Below, in pieces: positions 7,070-12,254 of a stretch of DNA of 12,254 nt. Below the pieces are notes generated by a model. The model was not told the origin of the DNA and searched no databases. It saw nothing but the letters and a program-made list of their open reading frames with translations. Made by a program: the position numbers and the translations under genes. Positions within the stretch are counted from its first letter, which is position 1. Every line of letters starts with the position of its first letter. The stretch lies in the NCBI GenBank assembly GCA_023134955.1, contig JAGLUC010000114.1, positions 1 through 12,254 of the forward strand, read 5' to 3'. This DNA comes from Methylococcales bacterium (GTDB taxonomy: Bacteria; Pseudomonadota; Gammaproteobacteria; Methylococcales; Methylomonadaceae).

Positions 7070-8394
7070 AAAATTTACTATTCATATTTCTATTACTTCT
7101 TGGCTCGCAAGCGGCTGCAGAACACCTGGATTTAGACCAATTATTAAAAGAAGTTAAAAAAAGCCAAGGGATTGAAGCCAAGATTAATAAAACTCGAGAA
7201 TCTCAATTTCTTGCCGAGAAGAACAAACAACAGCAATTACTGCAATCTGCTTTAGCCATACTGGCAAAGCAAGAACACTTGAGCAGCCAATTAAAAATCC
7301 ATTTAGACCAGAGCGAACTACAGCTCAGTAAGCTAGAAACAGAATTAAAAAATAAAACGGGTATTCTTGGGGAATTATTTGGCGTTGCCAGACAAGCTGC
7401 TGGAGATTTAACAGCCGACTTAACTAATTCATTAGTCTCCGCACAGTTTCCAGATCGTGCAGAAAAATTAAATTCAATTGCTGACAGCAAAGCACTACCT
7501 AGCATAAACCAACTTGAAACCTTATGGTTTACTTTACAACATGAAATGACTGAGTCAGGTAAAGTGGTTTATTTTGATACCCAAATTGAACAAGCTTCTG
7601 GTAAACCTAATGATGCTAAAGTTATTCGTATTGGTTCATTTAATGCACTGGCAGAAGGTCAATACCTGCAATTTTCATCAGAAACAGGTCGCTTAACTCA
7701 ACTGGCAAGACAACCAGAAAGCAAATATCTTGCTCTTGTCGAAGACCTTTTTGATGCTTCGCAAGGGGAAACTGTTGCGGTGGCAATTGATCCTACTCGT
7801 GGCGTGATTCTCAGCATGTTAATCCAGGCACCTGATAGCATTGAACGTATTCAACAAGGTGGATTTATTGGCTATATCATTCTAATCATGGGTGCTGTTG
7901 GCTTTATCTATGCCATTATTCGACTGTTTACCCTAACCCAAACCGGAAAAAAAATGAGCCTGCAAATGAACTCGTCGGTTTCATTAACTGACAATCCATT
8001 AGGCAGAGTCTTTTTAGCCGCTGAACAAAAACAATCCGAACAATCAGAAAACCTGGAATTAATATTGGATGAAGCAATTACCAGAGAAATTCCTGTTTTA
8101 GAAAAAGGGCTAGCCATGATTAAATTGTTAGCCGCTGTTGCCCCTTTATTGGGTTTATTAGGTACCGTCACAGGCATGATTGCAACATTTCAATCTATCA
8201 GTTTATTTGGCACAGGTGATCCAAAATTAATGGCAAGTGGAATTTCCCAAGCCCTAGTCACCACTATGCTTGGACTATGTATCGCTATTCCTTTATTATT
8301 TTTACACAGTATAGTTGCTTCCCGTAGTCGGACGCTAATTCAAATACTGGATGAACAAACCGCTGGCTTAATTAGTCGACGCACAGAAAAGTAA
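7066..8394 (+). CDS. ttpC: TtpC-like MotA/TolQ/ExbB family protein of a TonB2 system
   Basis: A 442-residue inner-membrane protein. It has a signal peptide (1-18, LLFIFLLLLGSQAAA), then a long periplasmic part with a coiled-coil region at about 22-100 and a globular region to about 260. A first membrane helix begins near 266 (FIGYIILIMGAVGFIYAII). The C-terminal MotA/TolQ/ExbB domain has two more helices, with APLLGLLGTVTGMI around 358-371 and MASGISQALVTTMLGLCIA at 389-407. This architecture fits TtpC, the fourth component shown in Vibrio TonB2 systems to be needed for siderophore-iron uptake. It shares the motor signature with the ExbB encoded next. GGAGG at 7054-7058 is a strong ribosome site within the upstream gene. 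The gap to exbB is 6 bases. The symbol is by architecture and context. Confidence 0.9.
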   Translation: MKNLLFIFLLLLGSQAAAEHLDLDQLLKEVKKSQGIEAKINKTRESQFLAEKNKQQQLLQSALAILAKQEHLSSQLKIHLDQSELQLSKLETELKNKTGILGELFGVARQAAGDLTADLTNSLVSAQFPDRAEKLNSIADSKALPSINQLETLWFTLQHEMTESGKVVYFDTQIEQASGKPNDAKVIRIGSFNALAEGQYLQFSSETGRLTQLARQPESKYLALVEDLFDASQGETVAVAIDPTRGVILSMLIQAPDSIERIQQGGFIGYIILIMGAVGFIYAIIRLFTLTQTGKKMSLQMNSSVSLTDNPLGRVFLAAEQKQSEQSENLELILDEAITREIPVLEKGLAMIKLLAAVAPLLGLLGTVTGMIATFQSISLFGTGDPKLMASGISQALVTTMLGLCIAIPLLFLHSIVASRSRTLIQILDEQTAGLISRRTEK

Positions 8395-8400
8395 TTCAAA

Positions 8401-8913
8401 ATGTCTTTATTAGATCCACTTCAACAATTTTTAAATACTGGCGGAAATGTTCTTTGGCTTATTCTATGGGTATCCATTTGCCTATGGAGCTTAATTATTG
8501 AAAGGCTTATGTATTTTAAAACCATTTATCCCTCGCAACGTCAATTATGGATAAATGACTGGGAAAATAGATTGGACAAACATTCTAAAAAAGCTTTATT
8601 TATTCGTAAATGCATTATTTCTGAAGCTAAAATTAGTATGACAAAAAATGTAGCTATCGTAAAAATGCTGGTTGCCTTATGTCCTTTGCTTGGTCTATTA
8701 GGCACGGTGACAGGAATGATTCATGTTTTTGACGTGATGGCTGTTACTGGTACAGGTAATGCCAGAGCCATGGCATCTGGCGTATCTCAAGCAACTATTC
8801 CTACAATGGCTGGTATGGTGATTGCTATTGCAGGACTTTATTTTTGCAAACTAATTGAGCAACGAGTAAGCGAAGAAACCCATCACTTAACTGATTTATT
8901 ACAATATCATTAA
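8401..8913 (+). CDS. exbB2: ExbB-type proton channel subunit of the TonB2 system
   Basis: A 170-residue inner-membrane protein that would form the oligomeric channel of the ExbB-ExbD motor, using the proton gradient to energise TonB. Three membrane helices are visible: about 16-36, 86-110 and 132-150. The second carries CPLLGLLGTVTGMI and the third GVSQATIPTMAGMVIAIAG; both are hallmark MotA/TolQ/ExbB segments. It is short compared with E. coli ExbB (244 residues), as in TonB2 systems where TtpC supplies a second protein of the family. The start has only a poor ribosome site, consistent with reinitiation after the TtpC gene. Confidence 0.93.
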   Translation: MSLLDPLQQFLNTGGNVLWLILWVSICLWSLIIERLMYFKTIYPSQRQLWINDWENRLDKHSKKALFIRKCIISEAKISMTKNVAIVKMLVALCPLLGLLGTVTGMIHVFDVMAVTGTGNARAMASGVSQATIPTMAGMVIAIAGLYFCKLIEQRVSEETHHLTDLLQYH

Positions 8914-8920
8914 CAACACT

Positions 8921-9334
8921 ATGCGACGCAGATCAAATCGCTCAACTAGCGAACAAACAGCCGATATTGATATGACACCGATGCTGGACATCGTGTTTAT
9001 TATGTTAATTTTTTTTATTGTGACTACATCATTTGTTAAAGAATCTGGCATTGATGTTAACCGTCCAACGGCACAAACTGCTACTCGAAAAGAACAAGGT
9101 AATATTATTGTCGCGATCAAGTCCAATGGTGATGTTTGGATAGATAAACGATTGGTCGATACACGTGCAGTCAGAGCTAATGTTTCCCGTTTACATGCTG
9201 AACAACCTTTAGGTTCAGTTGTGATTGCTGCTGATAAAGACACAAAAGTTAAAGTATTAATTCAGGTAATGGATCAAATTCGTTTAGCAGGCATTATGAA
9301 TGCCTCCATTGCTACTGAAACTGAGTCAAAGTGA
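8921..9334 (+). CDS. exbD2: ExbD-type subunit of the TonB2 system
   Basis: A 137-residue single-pass inner-membrane protein with a short cytoplasmic tail, one helix at about 22-38 and a periplasmic domain. The segment IDMTPMLDIVFIMLIFFIVT contains Asp23, which corresponds to the essential membrane aspartate of ExbD/TolR proteins that takes part in proton movement. The periplasmic part ends with the usual VKVLIQVMDQIRLAGI region. It starts 7 bases after exbB2. Its TGA stop overlaps the GTG start of tonB2 at 9331-9334, pointing to coupled translation. Confidence 0.95.
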   Translation: MRRRSNRSTSEQTADIDMTPMLDIVFIMLIFFIVTTSFVKESGIDVNRPTAQTATRKEQGNIIVAIKSNGDVWIDKRLVDTRAVRANVSRLHAEQPLGSVVIAADKDTKVKVLIQVMDQIRLAGIMNASIATETESK

Positions 9335-9960
9335 AAACATTTTCTATTTCTGTTATCTCTGGCATTGTTATTTCCTCAGCCTTATTTTGGCTGATGCAAA
9401 CCATGATCAGCAATAACCAGCAAGGCTTTAAAAAAACCAGCAACTTGCATATGACTGAATTTGTACGCTTAAAGCGAGAGACCAGGCTACAAACAAAGAA
9501 CAGAGAAATTCCTGATATACCTCCGCCAGAAAAACGTCCTCCACCACCCAAAATGCAAATGCAACAGGTACATGTTAATCACACAATAACCCCGAAAATG
9601 GATATGCCTAATTTAGATATCCCACTACAAGCAGAAAGGTTTGGTCAGTCTTTAGTTGCTGGGGTACAAATGGGGATGGGGGGAATAAGTACCAATGTCA
9701 TACCTTTGGTTCGGATTCCTCCTAGATACCCTATGCGCGCAGCAAACAGAGGTATTGAGGGCTGGGTTAAAATTGAATTTACCATTACAGAACAAGGCAC
9801 TGTTAAAGACCCTAAAGTTATTGATGCAATGCCTGGCAAAATATTTGACCGTGCTGCACTACAGGCCATCAGGCGCTGGAAGTTTAAAGCCAAAGTCATT
9901 GGTGGTGAAACTTTTGAACAACGTGCAATACAAATATTACAATTTAAATTATCAAAATAA
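9331..9960 (+). CDS. tonB2: TonB2-type energy transducer
   Basis: A 209-residue protein anchored in the inner membrane that spans the periplasm to drive outer-membrane receptors. The GTG start overlaps the exbD2 stop. One membrane helix lies at about 8-26. A short proline-rich stretch at 61-73 (PDIPPPEKRPPPP) is much smaller than in E. coli TonB, typical for the TonB2 branch. The C-terminal TonB domain (about 122-209) has the conserved RYP near 132-134, GWVKIEFTITEQGTVKD, FDRAALQAIRRWKFKA and a final beta strand. The short linker suggests limited reach across the periplasm, which TtpC and the accessory proteins may help overcome (inference). Its TAA stop shares one base with the next ATG. Confidence 0.94.
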   Translation: MKTFSISVISGIVISSALFWLMQTMISNNQQGFKKTSNLHMTEFVRLKRETRLQTKNREIPDIPPPEKRPPPPKMQMQQVHVNHTITPKMDMPNLDIPLQAERFGQSLVAGVQMGMGGISTNVIPLVRIPPRYPMRAANRGIEGWVKIEFTITEQGTVKDPKVIDAMPGKIFDRAALQAIRRWKFKAKVIGGETFEQRAIQILQFKLSK

Positions 9961-11159
9961 TGCGCTTATTGTCTTTGCTTCTTTGCCTGTTTATATTATC
10001 GCCTGACCTCACATCGGCTGAGGAAAATAAACAAAAAACAATATCGCCCTGGCTGTACAAAAAATTATTAAAAACAGAACAGCTAATTTCTAAACAATCC
10101 TACCAAAAAGCAGCGCAAAAATTAAACGCCTTACTATCTAATGTTGATGATAATAGCTACGAACAAGCAACTGTTTTACGGAGTTTATCTTCTGTCTATG
10201 CTTTAAACAACCAATACAAAAAAGCAACAAAAGCATTATCTAAAGCCATCAGTTTAAATGTTTTATCCAAGAATCAGGAACAGCAGGCACTGCTTAATCT
10301 TGGTCAACTTTATATGGCGATGGAGCAGTTTTCAAAAGCCATCAAAACCTTAGAACCCTGGCTAGCTAAAAACCCAAATCCAGATGCTAAGCTTAATGCT
10401 TTACTCTCCAACGCTTATACGCAATTAAAACAATATCGCAAAGCATTACCTTTTATTAAAAAAGCCATTGCCTCTAGCAAACAGCCCGATGAGTCCTGGT
10501 ACCAATTAAACCTGGCACTTTATTATGAACTGGAAAATTACCGTTCCGCTGCGACTATTTTAAAAACATTGATTCGCCTATATCCTGATAAAAAACCTTA
10601 CTGGCAACAATTATCATCTATTTACCTGCAACTAAAACAATATAAAAAAGCAGTCTCAATAAAGCACCTGGCCTACAAAAAAGGTTTTTTAAACAAGGAA
10701 AAAGAAATTATTGAACTGGCTAATTTATTTCTATATATCCGCAGCCCTTATAAAGCAGCGACATTAATACAACAAGAACTAGCTGAAAAAAGACTTAAAA
10801 GTAATTCAAAAAACTGGCAATTACTCGCTCAAGCCTGGAGTATGGCTAGAGAGTTTGACGGGGCAATTAAAGCATTAGAAACTGCTTCAAAACTTAACGA
10901 TAAAGGTAGTTTGTACCAGCAACTAGGGCAAAATTATCTTGAACAAGAAAAATGGAAACAAGCAATCGCTTCCTTTAACAAAGCAATCAGCAAGGGAGGA
11001 CTAAAAAACACAGGGTCAACCTATTTATTACTAGGCATGAGTTATTACGAATTGGGTAAAACTCAGTATGCTAAAAAATCCTTTTTCAAAGCAATGCAAT
11101 ATAGTAAAAACAAAAAAGTGGCAAAACAATGGCTAGATTATATTAAAAAAGCACCATAA
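9960..11159 (+). CDS. Periplasmic TPR-repeat protein of the TonB2 operon
   Basis: A 399-residue protein with a signal peptide (LLSLLLCLFILSPDLTSA, likely cut after Ala20), followed almost entirely by helix-turn-helix units of the tetratricopeptide type. About eight to ten units can be traced, beginning near residues 36, 69, 108, 143, 178, 213, 284, 316 and 352; the one near 248 is degenerate. Such proteins act as protein-binding scaffolds. Start and stop of tonB2 overlap as TAATG at 9958-9962, so it is translated with tonB2. A TPR gene right after tonB2 is a recurrent feature of TtpC-type clusters; binding to TonB2 or TtpC in the periplasm is inferred, not shown. Lysine-rich coding follows the AT-rich base composition. 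It is the last operon gene, facing a convergent gene 56 bases away. Confidence 0.9.
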   Translation: MRLLSLLLCLFILSPDLTSAEENKQKTISPWLYKKLLKTEQLISKQSYQKAAQKLNALLSNVDDNSYEQATVLRSLSSVYALNNQYKKATKALSKAISLNVLSKNQEQQALLNLGQLYMAMEQFSKAIKTLEPWLAKNPNPDAKLNALLSNAYTQLKQYRKALPFIKKAIASSKQPDESWYQLNLALYYELENYRSAATILKTLIRLYPDKKPYWQQLSSIYLQLKQYKKAVSIKHLAYKKGFLNKEKEIIELANLFLYIRSPYKAATLIQQELAEKRLKSNSKNWQLLAQAWSMAREFDGAIKALETASKLNDKGSLYQQLGQNYLEQEKWKQAIASFNKAISKGGLKNTGSTYLLLGMSYYELGKTQYAKKSFFKAMQYSKNKKVAKQWLDYIKKAP

Positions 11160-11215
11160 ACTTTTGCTAACCCAGCCTTCACTTTGTGTAAGCTTTGCCC
11201 TACTACTATAAAGTT

Positions 11216-11731
11216 TTATGCAGTAACTGCATTCAAGCCTTTATTTTCATATAAACGTAATTTTTTCCAGCCAACAAATTTACTTTCATCAAACTGTAAA
11301 TCATGGTCAATAGAATGCTCATAACAACTTCTAAATATTCTTGCCGTTCTAAAGGCATGTAATTCATCATCAGCCGTAACAATATCTATGTTACCAACCT
11401 GAAAAGTTTTATTTTTAGATTTTTTATCTTTTACCCAAAAAACGGTATAACAAAGATAGCTTTTATCTTTTCTATGATCATATTTAATCGTTCTTGAAAC
11501 GCCTGTAACACCTGTTGTTGTCTTATTTTTAGGTGGTTTTAAAAAGCGTGTTTTACTTCCTTTCAATACCACCAGCATTTGATCACGCCATGCGATAGCT
11601 GCTTGTAATGATTTATTCTTATTTCCCCATAATTTATGAGAAAAGTAGCGGCTACTTTCTTTACCGCGTCTTACAATTCGTACTTGAAAACCAAAAACAT
11701 CAGGCTCAGTAATATGTTTGTTTTTTGCCAT
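11216..11731 (-). CDS. Small protein with two AP2-like DNA-binding segments
   Basis: A basic 171-residue protein, probably DNA-binding. Residues 14-53 (GFQVRIVRRGKESSRYFS, then SLQAAIAWRDQML) resemble the strand-strand-strand-helix pattern of bacterial AP2-like domains. Residues about 74-138 form a second such unit: GVTGVSRTIKYD, a YTVFWV strand, KNKTFQVGN, then the helix ELHAFRTARIFRSCYE. The GVTGVSR opening is especially typical of AP2/ERF-like proteins in bacteria and phages, where the domain also occurs in homing endonucleases. No nuclease motif is visible here, so a regulator or a cut-down endonuclease relative are both possible. GGAGT (complement of 11738-11742) lies 6 bases before the ATG. 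The gene is transcribed toward the TPR gene and divergently from the peroxiredoxin gene. Targets are unknown; the AP2 call rests on motif resemblance. Confidence 0.75.
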   Translation of the reverse strand: MAKNKHITEPDVFGFQVRIVRRGKESSRYFSHKLWGNKNKSLQAAIAWRDQMLVVLKGSKTRFLKPPKNKTTTGVTGVSRTIKYDHRKDKSYLCYTVFWVKDKKSKNKTFQVGNIDIVTADDELHAFRTARIFRSCYEHSIDHDLQFDESKFVGWKKLRLYENKGLNAVTA

Positions 11732-11764
11732 TGTTATACTCCATGGTTCTAGTTAGCTTTTATC

Positions 11765-11783
11765 CTGAGTCAACTAAACTCAG
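11765..11783. repeat. Inverted repeat in the leader of the AP2-like gene
   Basis: CTGAGT (11765-11770) and ACTCAG (11778-11783) are perfect inverted arms around a 7-base loop, 34 bases upstream of the AP2-like start. It could be a leader hairpin or an operator half-site pair. No T-run follows on the minus strand, so it does not look like an attenuator. Confidence 0.4.
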
Positions 11784-11808
11784 CAAAAAGACATATGTTT
11801 GTAGTTAT

Positions 11809-11832
11809 CTATGTAAGATAATGATTACATAG
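11809..11832. promoter_or_regulatory. Perfect 8-base palindrome, candidate operator between divergent genes
   Basis: CTATGTAA (11809-11816) and TTACATAG (11825-11832) are perfect inverted arms separated by GATAATGA. The site is 78 bases upstream of the AP2-like start and 146 upstream of the peroxiredoxin start. It overlaps the proposed minus-strand -10 region, so a bound protein would repress the AP2-like gene. The AP2-like protein itself is a natural candidate regulator, but this is inference. Confidence 0.45.
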
Positions 11833-11851
11833 TATCATAGAAATTTCACAA
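11824..11851 (-). promoter_or_regulatory. Possible promoter of the AP2-like gene
   Basis: On the minus strand, TTGTGA (complement of 11846-11851) and TGTAAT (complement of 11824-11829) are separated by 16 bases. The -10 matches the consensus at five of six positions, the -35 at four. This would give a leader of roughly 85 bases containing the CTGAGT hairpin. In AT-rich DNA such matches occur by chance, so the call is tentative. Confidence 0.3.
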
Positions 11852-11880
11852 TTTTTCAAGTTTTGTCATATTTTTTATTA

Positions 11881-11909
11881 GGTAATTACCAAGTAATTTA
11901 GTGTAAAAT
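11881..11909 (+). promoter_or_regulatory. Overlapping palindromes and -10 box upstream of the peroxiredoxin gene
   Basis: GGTAATTACC (11881-11890) is a perfect 10-base palindrome. It overlaps a second one, AATTAC (11884-11889), CAA, GTAATT (11893-11898). Five bases later TAAAAT (11904-11909) is a plausible -10 box, 69 bases before the ATG. The palindromes occupy the -35 region, where no good -35 hexamer exists, as at promoters that depend on an activator. The site does not follow the OxyR pattern of four ATAG elements at 10-base spacing. Confidence 0.35.
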
Positions 11910-11977
11910 AACCCTTAACCCACTTAATAATGGTTACATCCCCTGGTTTTATTAAAAAATATTTTGGAGAAAAAATA

Positions 11978-12254
11978 ATGAGTGTATTAGTAGGTAAACA
12001 AGCCCCTGATTTTACCGTTCCAGCAGTACTGGCTGATGGTGAGATTGTTGATTCTTTTAGTTTTTCTGATGCAACAAAAGGAAAATATGCGGTAGTAATT
12101 TTCTATCCTCTTGATTTTACTTTTGTTTGTCCGTCAGAGTTGATTGCATTTGATCACCGTATGGGTGAGTTCAAAAAACGTGGTGTTGAAGTAATTGGTG
12201 TTTCTATTGATTCACACTTCACTCATAACGCATGGCGTAACACGCCAATCAATT
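11978..12254 (+). CDS. Typical 2-Cys peroxiredoxin (AhpC/Prx1 type), 3'-truncated by the window edge
   Basis: Reduces hydrogen peroxide and organic peroxides in the cytoplasm. Only the first 92 codons are inside the window. The start MSVLVGKQAPDFTVPAVL and the block VVIFYPLDFTFVCPSEL are characteristic. The peroxidatic motif PxxxTxxC is complete: Pro44, Thr48 and Cys51. The following strand VIGVSIDSHFTHNAW is also conserved, with the Ser-His segment typical of the AhpC/Prx1 branch. Members are usually about 190-200 residues, so half of the protein, including the resolving cysteine, is outside. GGAGA at 11966-11970, 7 bases before the ATG, is a strong ribosome site. The reductase partner cannot be seen. 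Confidence 0.95.
   Translation, partial: MSVLVGKQAPDFTVPAVLADGEIVDSFSFSDATKGKYAVVIFYPLDFTFVCPSELIAFDHRMGEFKKRGVEVIGVSIDSHFTHNAWRNTPIN

Noticed and set aside
7203..7505. Minus-strand open frame within the TtpC-like gene, and similar antisense frames elsewhere
   Set aside because: They lie wholly within well-supported genes, show no family motifs and lack ribosome sites.
11155..11220. Bidirectional terminator between the convergent TPR and AP2-like genes
   Set aside because: CATAAA and TTTATG arms exist around the two stops, but the loop is over 50 bases with no solid inner stem and no clear T-run.
11809..11840. OxyR binding site upstream of the peroxiredoxin gene
   Set aside because: CTAT and two ATAG words are present, but the spacing (8 bases between the ATAG words) does not follow the 10-base periodic OxyR pattern.

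Overview
The window is an AT-rich bacterial chromosome segment with tightly packed genes. It most likely comes from a gammaproteobacterium. The pointers are a trpD-trpC pair, a Vibrio/Shewanella-like TtpC-type TonB2 operon, and a bifunctional GGDEF-EAL protein with an MHYT sensor. A eukaryotic-type NADP isocitrate dehydrogenase together with a bacterial AP2-domain protein would fit a marine or methanotrophic lineage such as Methylococcales, but this narrower placement is a guess from gene content. No rRNA, tRNA, CRISPR array, insertion sequence or phage gene was found.

Layout. (1) 1-1553: the 3' end of a tryptophan operon, with trpD cut by the window edge and a complete trpC. (2) 1554-1767: AT-rich gap with an A/T hairpin and a TATAAT box. 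(3) 1768-5508: a membrane-bound MHYT-PAS-GGDEF-EAL cyclic-di-GMP enzyme with a TTG start, followed 6 bases later by icd, probably on the same transcript. (4) 5509-5749: intergenic region with a hairpin over the icd 3' end, a repeat-like stretch and a Fur-box-like palindrome. (5) 5750-11159: a seven-gene same-strand operon encoding a periplasmic thioredoxin-fold protein, DUF3450 protein, TtpC-like MotA/TolQ/ExbB protein, ExbB2, ExbD2, TonB2 and a periplasmic TPR protein. Several junctions overlap (ATGA, GTGA, TAATG), which suggests translational coupling. (6) 11216-11731: a convergent minus-strand gene for a small protein with two AP2-like segments. (7) 11732-11977: a divergent regulatory region rich in palindromes. 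(8) 11978 to the end: the 5' part of a typical 2-Cys peroxiredoxin gene.

How the parts work together. TtpC, ExbB2 and ExbD2 would form the inner-membrane proton-driven motor. TonB2 would carry the energy to outer-membrane receptors, none of which is encoded here. The DUF3450 and TPR proteins are periplasmic accessories that accompany this type of system. The Fur-like box at the head of the operon points to iron control. The most interesting items are the thioredoxin-like gene leading the TonB2 operon, the Fur-like box that coincides with a false upstream start codon, the c-di-GMP enzyme coupled to icd, and the AP2-like gene with its palindromic control region. Every protein family here is recognisable; I found no clearly new system.
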